Positions 33,971 to 44,911 of a stretch of DNA of 64,000 bases are shown here, in pieces. The stretch lies in assembly GCA_016800925.1 (NCBI GenBank), contig JABCPU010000164.1:1-64000 (forward strand), in the 5' to 3' direction. Source of the DNA: Suillus spraguei (Eukaryota > Basidiomycota > Agaricomycetes > Boletales > Suillaceae). Under the pieces are notes generated by a model that was not told the DNA's origin, searched no databases, and saw nothing but the letters and a program-made list of their open reading frames with translations. The position numbers and the translations under genes were made by a program. Each line of letters begins with the position of its first letter. Within the stretch, counting starts at the first letter, position 1.

Positions 33971-35956
33971 ATGGCTCAGCCCAGAATTCGTGATACGCTC
34001 GTGGCACACGAGAAGTCAGATACTCTGGAAGAGCTTGATTCCTCGCCACTTTCTTCAGAATCTGATCCTCCAGATGGTGGCTTTTGGGCATGGGCAACCG
34101 CTTTCGGGTGGTAAGTTGTGCCTCAAATGATAATGATGTCCACGAGTTGCGTATTCACAACGACACTCAGTTTTTTGATACAGTTTTGTGGCTTTGGGTT
34201 TGTTCTGGCACCGTTCTTTCGAGAGATGAAATTTCACAGCACTTTGACAGATACGTATCATCTTTTGGAGTATATCAAGGTGCGCAGTGGTGGCATGATT
34301 GATTGTACATATGATTGACAAACTTTAACTAAGACTTTTACACGCGAATTTACCTAACCAACCAACCACCGTTTGCAATATCGTGAGTGAATGCACTTAT
34401 ACTCTAAAGTCTGTTGTCTCAGCCACTGTCAGATGGATTGGTGCATTAACCTCGTTCCTGGCAGATAATATCACCTTGATCTCAGGACCACTGTACGACA
34501 GAGGATGGTTGTAAGCTGTCACATGTTGGTCATAGTTTTTTGGCACTAATTTTTGACAGCTACAAATTGATGATCGTGGGGTCGGTCATCCAGTCACTAT
34601 CTTTGTTCACGTTATCCTTCGCAAAACCTGGACAGTTCTACCTTGTGAGTAGCCTTGGTAATTTTGTGGATGGACTAGCTATACACGACAGCTAGATTTT
34701 CATGGTTCAAGGTGTCCTCTCTGGGATTGGGATGGGCCTAACGTATGGTCCCTGCATGGCGGTCATCTCTCAACATTTCTCCAAGAGACGCACGTTGGTG
34801 ATGTCTCTCGTCGCGTCCGGTTCACCGATGGGTGCCATCATTCATCCCATCATGCTGAATCGCCTTTTGAATGGTAATGTTGGCTTTGCGAGAGGTGTCC
34901 GTGCCAGTGCAGGTTTTGTTAGTGCCCTGTTATTGATATCCTGCTTATCCATGCGCACGAGAGTACTGTCAACGTCGAAACCGACTGTCAGCTATAGTAC
35001 AGCTGTGGGAAAATGCTCTCGCGATATTTTTTTCATCCTTATAACCGCTGGGTACGTCGCCTTTGGCGCTTGCGCAAGTCCAATTCATAGCTGAGCATGT
35101 CTAGGTCGACCATATTTCAGATCGGGTATTACTTCCCTATATTTTACTTGCAACTTGACTCTATCAAGCATGGGATTGACGTCCATTTCTCGTTCTACTC
35201 CGTACGTATGATATTTTCTTCTTCCCTGTTGACTTCCGACATGAATTAGCTTGCAATTATGAATGCCGCCTGTGTCGTCGGCCGCTGCACGGCAGGAATG
35301 ATTGCAGCGTACACAGGAGCATTAAACTTTACGATCGCATCTACCCTCGCATGCAGTGCCCTCATTATTTCCGTGATAGCTCTGAGCGACATAGCAAGTG
35401 TGGTTGTAATAGGGCTTGCATATGGCTACTTTTCTGGAGTTTGTATGTGCCGCACCGCAGCTTGAGTGATTTCTACCACTGACTTTTCAAGACATCGCGC
35501 TGATGGCACCGTTGGTGACTGCGTTCACGCCCGACTTGTCCGAGCTAGGGTTAGCTTTCTCTATATGTACAGTCCAGCGATGTTGACCCTTTCATATGCA
35601 GGGCGCGATTTGGGATATGTTTTGCCTTTACTGGTGTGTAGCATCAAGCTCTGTCTCGGAATTCCTGACAATGAGTGAATGGTCAGCCTTTGGTGGATTA
35701 CTCAGTGAGTAGTTACTTTCCGGTCTTTATTTACTATTGATTCAATATTTTCAGGCGGTCCAATATCAGGAGCCTTGCTTTCTTCTCAATATAGATGGTG
35801 GATAGCGACGCTCTTCAGCGGGGTGAGTAGTTTTGCATTGTTCCCGCACTTGCGCAGCCCCATGCTGAAATTTGCATCCACCGCGATAAGCTCATATCTT
35901 TTGTCGGAAGTTCCATGTTTGTGGTGGCGCGCTTGATTATATACCGCAGGCGATAA
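33971..35956 (+). CDS. MFS transporter E, monocarboxylate-porter family
   Basis: An intact plus-strand paralogue of D, and more distantly of A-C. The start at 33971 (MAQPRIRD) gives a 48-residue soluble N-terminus ending DPPDGGFWAWATAFGW. Next come YVSSFGVYQ, the loop CMAVISQHFSKRRTLVMSLV, PTVSYSTAVGKC, FQIGYYFPIFYLQLDS, then Y-IALMAPLVTAF and TPDLSELG across a 50-nt intron. The last exon reads SFVGSSMFVVARLIIYRRR with the stop at 35954-35956. Every exon-intron junction fits GT-AG and keeps frame. It is predicted to carry monocarboxylates or related acids across the plasma membrane by proton symport. The earlier Met at 33926 is possible but is not shared by D. Confidence 0.85.
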
Positions 35957-36307
35957 ACGGAAGAGACACCAGTCAGCTACGATGCGCGGAAACGAGGTGG
36001 ACCAAGTGTTCCCATGAGCGCTTTTTCTTCAGGTCGATACATGTACTTGTCTGTTTTACATGCTTACTTTTGTGCTGTCGGTAGCACTAGGATGGGATAA
36101 TTTATACCTACGCGTACTTTTTTTATTCCGATTTGTGTCGACTGAGGATGATACCCACGTGAGACAGTATGGGGCAAACATTGCACGAGCAAAACACATG
36201 TGCATAAGAGCTAGTACGGCAACTGAAATTGATCTGAACTTCGAAATACTGCGTGTGCAAGTCGGGCACGCCAATGTCAATGACTCTTATCTGAGTGCCA
36301 TCTTGCA

Positions 36308-37742
36308 AGATGCCTCCATTACCGCTTGATCCTTTATTCAATAGACCATTATTTTCTGATCCGCTATTCAATCGACTCATTCTACCATTGGATTGGACAA
36401 CATCTGCTGCATCGGTGGTCCATGAACGACTTATTCAATATGTGCTCCTCATGATCAGTATCATCATTGCTACGACTCAATCATTTATACAAACTGCATT
36501 ACCAAAAGACCCTGAGCCATATCACACATCAGCTCTCAAGGGTGAAGAATGGTTAATGGAGTTGATTATTGGCCACCCTCAGTGTATCCGCTGTGAACTT
36601 GGAGTGCATGCACATTTTTTGAGAAGCTGATCAAGGAGCTTCGTGGTCTTGGCCATAGTAACTCCCGCTACATCTCACTGGAAGAGCAACTAGCTATTTT
36701 TCTATATACTTGTGTCACTGGTTTGACCATCAGACATGTTGGAGAGTGGTTCCAGAGATCCAGTGATACAAACTCAAAGTAAGTCTTTAATCTATTTATC
36801 AATATAAGCCTGATCTATTGGCATCAGGTATTTTTGCAAGATATTATACATTTTCGCTTCCCCCCTATTCTATTCAATGCATGTACACTTTCCAGATGGT
36901 AGTATCACCCCCAACAAGATTCGCGATAACCCCAAATTCTGGCCTTATTTCAAAGGTGCTATTGGTGCCATTGATGGCAGTCATATTCACGCATCCCCTC
37001 TGTCATGTGATTGTACCTTCTACCATAATCGCAAGGGCTGCATATCTCAAAACTGTCTATTCGCCTGTGACTGGGACCTGAAGTTTATCTACATGGAGAC
37101 TGGATGGGAGGGTTCAGTAATGGATGAACGTCTATGGGAGGAGGCTCATTCAGATGACTTAGATATTCCCCATCAAAATACCTTCTGGGTGATGCAGGAT
37201 TTCTGTCCTGCAAAGAGCTTCTTGTCCCTTACTGTGGCGTCCAATACCACCTTGCAGAATGAGGCTGTGCCAGCATTAGGTACATTTTATTTATCTTATT
37301 TGTAATGTGTTCAATTTTGATTTGTCAATGATAGACCTGCTAACAAGCATGAGCTATATAACCTTCGTCACGCTTCCATGCAAAATGTTATTGAATGAAT
37401 CTTTGGTGTCTTGAAATGGCGCTTTCACATACTGCTATTATCACCTGAGTATAAAATGGATATTCAGGCTCGCATCCCCGCTGCGCTATGTGCACTTCAC
37501 AATTTCATTTGCACTCATGACGACCAGGAAGGACTTCTACCTGAGAGACACATCATTTTTGACAATGATAACCCAGAGCATCAAGGGCTGCCTGAGGTTG
37601 TCAATGATGCAAATGTACTGTGAGACTGCATTGCGCAAAAGATGTGGGATGATTACCAGTTGATTTTAGCTAAACGAGGTGCATTAGATGACTTTTCTGT
37701 AATGGATATCAATGACAATGACATTGATGATGGCCATGAGTT
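36308..37742 (+). pseudogene. Harbinger DDE transposase (HARBI1/DDE_Tnp_4 type)
   Basis: Recognisable blocks in order are PYHTSALKGEEWLMELI, EEQLAIFLYTCVTGL, the first catalytic Asp in GAIDGSHIHA (about 36963), the second in GDAGF (about 37190, in a shifted frame), and the Glu in NVIE followed directly by an in-frame stop and IFGVLKWRFH (about 37395). A frameshift near 36618 and another near 37188 also break the gene. It parallels the better-preserved transposase at 42162-43904. Confidence 0.82.
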
Positions 37743-37820
37743 GTAGTACTGTACATGGTAGTACTACAAATGAGAACTGCATTTATTGTACGTGATATGA
37801 TGGACTTCAAGGTATCTGAG

Positions 37821-39147
37821 TTACATGGTGGCAAACTGCTGGATGACAGAGACAATGAAAGCATGGCGCAAAGTGTGATCTGTAGTTTCAATGTAAGAAC
37901 TGGTCACTGCAGTACTTCTTACAAAGATATTCATCAGTGCAACTTTATCCTCCAGCGGTAGGTCACTATCTTGTTCCTGCATGAAACAAATAGCAAGCTT
38001 TTGTTGTTCAGTGATCTGGGTCTCATCAGTGGCGACCATCTGCATCACCAATGTGTCAGTGAGGTGGTTGAGGGCACCTTGCATGCCTATCATTGCAACC
38101 ACATTTGTGGGCTTATTGACTTTGACCCCATTACCATTATCATGATCCTCTGGCTGGATTTGTGCAATTGCGGCAGGAGCACCAGCGGTAATGGGATCAT
38201 GGTTGGAGGACTTGATTTTCTTTGACTTTGACCCTTTCTGTGAGACCGATGTGAACATTGTTGAAGGAGGAGGTGCAAATAATGGAGGAGGTGCAAGAGA
38301 CTGCGTGTCCATGCCAGTCATATCAGAATGCGTCCATTTGCCAATGCTCGATGACTTGGAAAAAGGGAGAGCAGAAAGAGCAGCAGCAGCAAGTTCAGAA
38401 CTTCCAGTGATAGGCACACACTCATTGTGCGGCACATGGCCCCAACCAATGTCTTCTTTGGCCTCGGCCTCACCCATGTGAACATCTACCATTGGTCCAG
38501 CAACAATATCAGAACCCATAGGGGCTGCAGACACCTTGTCAGATGAGTCATCCACAGTAGGTGCCGCAGCCTTAGATGCACAATAGGAAGCACAACCTCA
38601 AGCACCACTGCCACTTGGCAGGATGTCTTGCATTTGTACGTAGTTGTGCCATCCAGCGTTTCAGTAGGGATGCATGACATGATTAGCCTACAGAGGCTTG
38701 AGCATGAGCAATGGATGTAGATGGCAACAGCAACTGACCTTCTTCTCCATGTAGGCATCCAACACATTGCTTGCAGCGATCCCCTCAATACCAGCTCCAA
38801 TCTGATTGTCCCAGTGCATTCCTGATGTCTTGAGGCGATAGTTCTCAATGACATGGTAGAGGCTTTTTAACTAGAGATCTCAAGATCAGTAGTTATTAGA
38901 TAGTAGAATAGATCACTCAATAACATACCAATTGCCACTTGTTCTTACAGTGGCATGCAATCTTTGTTGGGCCAAGGGTCCAGTGCATTGCGATGGCAGT
39001 TGCAGCATCAGTATAAACCTGTGGCCTGAAATTCCCTCCATTGCCTATTTTTGAACGTTGTGAATGGAGGTATGTGATGAGAGCATCTGTCTCTGCATCG
39101 TTCCAGATTGCCTTTGCAGCTCTCTTGGGCTGTGGCTCTTCAGACAT
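37821..39147 (-). pseudogene. Harbinger Myb/SANT-like partner protein
   Basis: From the Met at 39147 the SANT-like domain reads WNDAETDALITYLHSQ and ends before GPTKIACHCKNKW, a trihelix/Myb-like DNA-binding module that Harbinger transposases need for binding and nuclear import. A short intron leads to LYHVIENYRLKTSGMHW and NVLDAYMEKK. Downstream frames contain stops near 38600-38690, then a 244-codon Pro/Ser-rich C-terminus runs to 37821 (for example SLAPPPLFAPPPS). Probably inactive. Confidence 0.72.
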
Positions 39148-39436
39148 GAGAAGTAGTTGGTAGTGGGCACAAACAATGATTCCAATTATGATCAGTATGA
39201 TCTGCCTGCGCTGGTCCTGTAGATTGAGGATATGAGGCGTCTCCGGCCAGTGGAATGAGGACATTGGAAGAGGTCAAGAACGTTTGAGCTCCGCCTCGGC
39301 TTGACAGAAGCCGAGGCATCTCAGCTTAGGTGCTGTTTGGACAGCGACTCCGGGTTCAAAATTCTGGGTTCAAATCTGCACGTGATGATGGCATGTGCCT
39401 GCTAATGGCTGACTAATGGTAATTAGTAATGGGCGG

Positions 39437-40400
39437 TGTCACGAACATATTGGTGCTGGGCTTAAAACCCCATATTTTGACACTCGTCTCACGTCTACAG
39501 GAGTTACCACTTGTCCATGGCCGTCTTACCCCTTTAGCAGTACCGGCAGCATCCCATGCTTACCGCACACCGTACCGACTGCCGCACCACATTCCACAAA
39601 CCGATGTCCTTCCATGTCCTTGCTGCATCTGCATAGCTCCATTTGGTGCGTAGTTTGTTTTCTGTTCGTTATCACTGATTCCACGGCAAGCATTATTACA
39701 TGTTGCCTCATGCCACAGCACCTCGTGCTATGTTTACTTACGGCGGTTACAACACTCCAGCGCTACTGATCTCGCCTAGAGTATTCCAAGTACATATGAT
39801 TTAGGATATAAGTACCGTGTACCCCGCACAATACAGTACCTGATTTTACCCCATTGCACGTACTATAGGTCAGGATCATTGTCTAGCTCTGGATCTACCC
39901 AGTAGTGGACATAGTCTTTAAAGTTTCCTTATCACTCGTTAATACATCATGCTTGTTCTCTGTTACGCTGGCATACCGCTGGACTTTTTGATTGTGACTT
40001 TGACTGAACTTCTCATGCTCCGCTACTTGACTGCTGAAAGTACCACAGACTTCTTGACTGTTTCATTGCACCGCTCGCAACCTTACTGCTACCGCTGAGA
40101 CCACCGCTTGACATCACTCGCTCAACGCAACTGTTACTGACCTTATCTCGATGATGGTAGCACCACTACTCACAATGCTAGTTCCAGTAGTATCATCGCT
40201 GACCGCGGCAACTTACCGCTGACCATGACGCTTGATTCGCACATAAGTTAAGCTCGAACTTGACCATACTGAATAGGCATCCCCCTTTAGGGTCGAACAC
40301 TCTTGTTCTTACAAGTGAAGCAGACTAGACGGAGCACAAGACTAACATACTAGTTTAGGCAGTGGTTTATCTACAGCCAAAGCTAGGTTGTATCTTTACA
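39437..40400 (+). repeat. Candidate solo LTR inside Harbinger 2 (964 bp)
   Basis: Begins TGTCACGAACATATTGG and ends CTTTACA, flanked by the 4-bp repeat gcgg (39433-39436 and 40401-40404). Its first ~470 bp are about 80% identical by eye to the reverse complement of 44140-44590. The right boundary rests only on the flanking repeat and the position of the Myb gene. No ORF of substance. Confidence 0.5.
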
Positions 40401-40451
40401 GCGGTCCAATCTATTGTAGATGTATGTAGATACACATATTATTACTGAAAT

Positions 40452-41656
40452 GTCTGATAAATCCAGCTCTGGATCTTCACACTCCCTGCACTTTTGAGGT
40501 ATTATTGAAGCAGCATCTGGAGTACCCCATAGGGCTCCCGCCATTTGGTCAAAAGCAGAGGAAACCGCCTTTCTTGAGTTCCTCTTGAAGGCCCTTCCTT
40601 CCTCAGGCAATGGAGGCTTCAAGATGCCCACTTTCAATCAGGCAGCTACCAATCTCAAGGAAAAATTCAAACAACAGAGAGGTGCAGAAAAGACTGGTGC
40701 AGTTTGTAAGAATAAATAGACAGTGGTGCATCTAGTAAACTTTCCTGCTGCCACTGATGCTCATCATGTATTTTTATAGTTGAAAAAGCATATCACAGCA
40801 TCATTGAGATAAAGTGTACATCAGGCTTCACATGGAGTGATGAGAATGGGGCAGGTATTACTGATAGAAAGGATGATGTCTGGGCACGTTTCACCAAAGT
40901 AAGTACTGTGATAGATCGCGTGCTCCTTAATGACATTATCTTCAGTCACATCCTCATGCAAAGCCCTATATGTCAAAGGGCTTTGAACACTTTAATATCA
41001 TAAAACAGTTAATGCCAAACCAGACAAAAAATTCGCATATGTACTGGCCCACTGCTGTCTCAACTCCCATTCCCCCAGCAACAGAGAGTGCAGCGCCTCC
41101 ACCAGTAGCACCTCCACCTGCAGCGCCTCCATCATCAGTTGATCCGGATTCCCTTGCACCACCTTTTCCATCTACCTTTCTTGCAACCTCCAGTGGAGGT
41201 TCCACCACAGATTCAGCATGGACAAGCATCAGCCGTAGCAAATGCAAGTTCAGCGCACTTAGCCCTAGTGCTGAGTCAGTTGCAGGTTCTCAGAAGCGAA
41301 GTCGGCCACCATCTGCCACTTTATTAGCACAACAGGAGGGTACAGAGACGATGAACCTTGTTGAAGTAGTGCATGAGATGCAGAAGAGTCTGACACTAGC
41401 TCCACTGCCACTAGTACTAACACAGCCTGGAACACATGTTGGGAATGCCATCTCCCAGCTCAACAAGTGCACAAACATTACTAGCAAAGAGTGCCTGGCC
41501 ATTGCCAACTTCCTGGCTGAACATGAAAACCAAGCCATCATTTTCTACTTGTTGGATGAGGCAACAAGGCTTGAGTGGTTGGAAGAGAAGCGGCTGCTTT
41601 GTGGCAGCGCACCACAGCAGGCACCAGCAGACTCACAGGACCATATGGTAGTCTGA
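40452..41656 (+). pseudogene. Myb/SANT-like protein of Harbinger 2
   Basis: An ATG at 40452 is followed after 15 codons by TGA, so either the start lies elsewhere or the copy is dead. The SANT-like domain follows (WSKAEETAFLEFLL, SSGNGGFKMPTFNQA). Two short introns fit: the middle exon reads LKKAYHSIIEIKCTSG to DVWARFTK, and the last exon starts SHPHAKPYMSKGFEHF. The 228-residue C-terminus is Pro/Ala-rich (about residues 35-75 of that exon) and ends DSQDHMVV at 41656. Its role is DNA binding with the transposase encoded at 42162-43904. Confidence 0.72.
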
Positions 41657-41719
41657 TAGTGTACTGTTGTATGTTGTTTCATTTTGTAATATCAAGTGTT
41701 GTCTTGCGCTCGTTTAACA

Positions 41720-42085
41720 GTAGGGAAGTGGGCTCCAATGCATCTTTGTCTAACGCATCTATGTAATACTAAATGGCATTCTGTTTGACGGCAGGGATTG
41801 GGAAGCAGGTTCCAATGCATCTTTGTCTAATGCATCTATGTAATAATGGCATTCCATTTGACGGCAGGGATTGGAAAGCAGGTTCCAACGCAGCTTCATC
41901 TAATGATCTGGAGAGTGCCCACCCTCACCCCAAGCTTGACATTCAGGGCCTGGATCTGGAGAGCACTCATTCTCAACCAGGCTTGACATTCAGGGCCTGG
42001 ATCTGGAGAGCACTTATCCTCTCTGGAGAGTCCTTATCCTCACCCAGGCTTGACATTCAGGGCCTGGATCTGGAGAGCGCTCAAG
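41720..42085 (+). repeat. Two adjacent short tandem repeat arrays in Harbinger 2
   Basis: The first array has two and a half copies of a ~70-bp unit containing ggttccaatgcatctttg and cggcagggattgg (41720-41900). The second has three copies of a unit starting cttgacattcagggcctgga and ending ctggagag (41936-42080). They lie between the two transposon genes. Confidence 0.7.
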
Positions 42086-42161
42086 GAGCCCACCAGACTG
42101 AATTTGAATGAAGAATATCGTACATATAAAAAACTTGAGACTAAGGTAATGGGAGTCCCCT

Positions 42162-43904
42162 TCATTCGCACTCCTCAAGATAGTCAACCCACATCGCCTG
42201 TGCAATCACCTCCCGATGAGCATCCGCTCGCCTCCTCTCAGCAGTATCTGCCAGTCCATCACCAAGTGTTCCATATCCTTCAATGTCATCCTCCATGAAA
42301 TCATACTCATGGTCAAGGATGAGGTCAAGCAGGTCAGGATTGTACCTTCATACAAAGTTGTGAATAGTGCAGAGCACTGCTGGGATTCAAGCCTGAACAT
42401 GCATGCTATATTCTGGTGCAAGCATCAAAATGTGTGTCACAACCCACAAAACGAATTAACGCTAGGGCAGGGACTAGGACTCAAACTAAGGCTATCACAG
42501 AGGAAGAGAAGAGCAAGGACGTCTTGGATTGCTACAAGTGTAGATACAAGAGGTTTGAACTAAAGAACTACTACAATGAAACTAGCTAACTATATACACA
42601 TATTGAAACTGAGATATAAACTGAGTTTGAAACTACTAGCCAATCATAAAATAGAAATGAGAATCGTACAATGTGATGATTGTGACATTGTTATGACATC
42701 ATATTCTAGAAGGTTCTAAGATCACATGACACTATCTTATCTTATCTTATCTGATAGCATCATAAAAGATCTCTTCATCTTCATCAGGAAGTTCAGTTAT
42801 AGAAGCGGTTATAGGGATTTCAATGGAGTTTGTGTTTGTCTTAGCGCTGGGTTTAGACGCTTTAGGGAAATTGAGGAAAGAGTAATGATTTGTATTTGGA
42901 ATTCGTGACAATGTGCCACTGCTGCTTCAACACACCAAAGATCCATTCAACGATATTGCGAAGTGCCACGTGTCGAAGATTGAATAATTCTTTGGGATCT
43001 TGTGGTCTAGGACAAAGTAATTTAATACAAAAACAAATCTAGAACATATAAACTCACATAATATTTGCTTGGCTCCATTCTTTCAAATGATAGCGCACAC
43101 CTCGGTAAGGTACAAGATGGGCGTCACATGTACCAAATCCTGCATCAGCAAGAAGATACTTGTGCGCAGGCATACACAAGTCATGAGACCGTGCATCATT
43201 CCATAGGGTAGCATCAGCAACTGAGCCATCACAGCCTGTGAGCGAGTATGTGCAATAAAAATCTAGGTCACATATAAAAAGACAATTTTGAGACAAAAAT
43301 ACCTTTCGGTTGCACAGGACAGTATGGTGCTCAAGTGACACAAAGACCCGAATATGAGTACCATCAATAGCACCAATGCATTGATCAAAGAATCTGAAGC
43401 ATGGGTCATTGCAGATTGCTACAGAAATGGGAGTATGTTCATTTGGAAACCAGACATTTGCAGTGTAGAAGGGAGGGGATGAAAAGAAAATGAGCATGTG
43501 CTTGAAATATCTGTAAAAATCATCAGCCTACTGTTCATCTCAAATTATTGACATACTTACCTTGTAATTGTGTCTGGAGAACGCTGAAACCACTCACCAA
43601 CATGACAAGAAGAGAGCCCTGTAACACACATATACAAAAATATTCCAAGTTGCTCTTCAACAGTGACGCTGTTGCAGGACTGGACAAATCCATGTTGCCG
43701 AAGAACTTCTAATAGCTCCTCAAAGGTTTGAAAGTTAATGCTGAAATTGTGTTTGATTCGGTCTGGGTGACCACTGATGAGCTCGTATACCCATGCTTTT
43801 TCAGTCAGGATAGATGTATGATATGGGATCTTTTCTGTGCGTGATAAGAATAAGAGGTTATAAAGGCATGAAATCTGAGCAACAGCAATTGTGATGATGA
43901 CCAT
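42162..43904 (-). pseudogene. Harbinger 2 transposase, interrupted by a solo LTR
   Basis: The gene reads from the Met at 43904. It shows EEQLGIFLYMCVTGLS, an intron near 43500-43555, then the DDE nuclease: Asp in GAIDGTHIRV, Asp in LLADAGFGTCD, and Glu in RNIVEWIFGVLK near 42960. The solo LTR at 42435-42910 then interrupts it, and the tail resumes with LAPEYSMHVQA and ends VDYLEECE at 42162. Apart from the LTR and possibly one stop after HVQA, the catalytic part is intact, better than in Harbinger 1. It is a cut-and-paste nuclease for the TIRs at 39329 and 44127. Confidence 0.85.
42435..42910 (-). repeat. Solo LTR (476 bp) with 5-bp target duplication
   Basis: The sequence has TGTCAC...GTGACA ends and is flanked by atgtg at 42430-42434 and 42911-42915. 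It splits the transposase gene, whose sequence continues on both sides. It belongs to the same family as the fragment at 6290-6801. Confidence 0.92.
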
Positions 43905-44139
43905 GACGATTTGATGTCATCGATATACATTGTTCCGTGTTTGCGCTTCGAGGTCCATATGGATGCAGCAACTGTAATTATCTATACCAGATTCAACACT
44001 ATATATTGTCCTAGTACTGATTATCGATGATCTCTTATCAAACATACGTCACATGTTCTCATCATGTGCATCACGTCCAGATTTGAACCTGGAATTTTGA
44101 ACCCAGAGTTACTGTCCAAACAGCACCTTAAAAACTAAG

Positions 44140-44590
44140 TCTACTACTGGGTGAATCCAGAGCTAGACACTAATCCTGACCTATAGTATGGTGAAAATAA
44201 GGTACTGTATCATGCAGGCTATGAAGTGCTTATATCCTACTTTGTATGTACTCGGGATGCATTAGGCGAGATCAGTAGCGCTCGAGAGAAGTAACCGCCA
44301 ATATGTAAACATAGCACAAGGCAACATGTAATAAGACTTGCCATAGAATCAGTGATAAGTGGTCATGTACAAACTACACACCAAATGGAGCTATGTGGAC
44401 AAGGCAAGGACATGGAAGGACATTGGTTCGTGGAATGTGGTGTGGCAGTCAGTATGGTATGCAGTAAATGTGTGATCCCACTGGCAATGCTAAAGGAGTA
44501 AGACGGCCTTGGACGAGTGGAGATTCCTATAGATGTGAGATATGTGTCAAAAGATAGGGTTTCAAGGCCAGCACCAATATGTTTGTCACA
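44140..44590 (-). repeat. Truncated LTR, inverted relative to 39437
   Basis: The reverse complement begins TGTGACAAACATATTGG and follows the first ~470 bp of the LTR at 39437 until it is cut 10 bp outside the right terminal repeat of Harbinger 2. It sits outside Harbinger 2 and interrupts the coding remnant starting at 44612. Confidence 0.7.
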
Positions 44591-44611
44591 TCGCTCTCTC
44601 TTCTGTCACCT

Positions 44612-44911
44612 CCTGGCGTTCAGTAGATGAAAATTTTGACTATGTACAATTTTGGAGAACTATAGTTGATTTTTTTGAAAGGCCACCTGGGTGTACTGCG
44701 CACCACAGGGTTGACATACTTATTGAGTGGTGAACCAGGTATGTTATTTATCTTGTCTTAAGGCTTAACTAATCTGAGTCATATATGAAAGTATTTGGTA
44801 GGCAAGGTAGGGATGATATCAGCAATGCTTCAAAAGAAAATATGTCTTGTCAATGCACTGGCAAGGCAGAGGGAGGAGATGGCGGATGCTGAATTTGATT
44901 CAAACTAAATC
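44612..44911 (+). pseudogene. 3' remnant of an unrecognised basidiomycete gene
   Basis: The frame gives FDYVQFWRTIVDFFERPP and, after a plausible intron (about 44741-44801), a short exon with QGRDDISNASKENMSC. The style matches C-terminal exons of hypothetical proteins found near transposons in Agaricomycetes, but I cannot name the family. Its 5' part is missing because an LTR lies immediately upstream. Confidence 0.35.

Larger units (their letters stand above)
36290..39300. mobile_element. Harbinger-type DNA transposon 1, degenerate
   Basis: The element has two convergent genes, a DDE nuclease on the plus strand and a Myb/SANT-like protein on the minus strand, the usual pair of PIF/Harbinger elements. 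Neither terminal repeat could be found. The right end abuts the left terminus of Harbinger 2, which may have removed it. The coordinates are the outer limits of recognisable coding sequence. Confidence 0.7.
39329..44127. mobile_element. Harbinger-type DNA transposon 2, with terminal repeats
   Basis: The termini are inverted repeats of about 59 bp starting GGTGCTGTTTGGACAG, at 39329-39387 and 44069-44127, with about six mismatches. TTA lies on both sides (39326-39328 and 44128-44130), the classic PIF/Harbinger 3-bp duplication. Inside are a Myb/SANT gene (plus strand) and a DDE transposase (minus strand), plus two solo LTRs. Without the LTRs the element is about 3.3 kb. Confidence 0.88.

Noticed and set aside
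36060..36380. ORFs of 74-89 codons on both strands just before Harbinger 1
   Set aside because: Overlapping frames on opposite strands in non-coding flank, with no recognisable motif.
40966..41247. Minus-strand ORF of 93 codons with Gly/Ala runs
   Set aside because: It is the antisense of the Pro/Ala-rich tail of the Harbinger 2 Myb protein.
39437..44590. A single large DNA transposon with ~470-bp terminal inverted repeats
   Set aside because: The true transposon ends (59 bp, TTA duplication) lie outside one repeat copy and inside the other. The 470-bp copies look like LTRs with TG starts.
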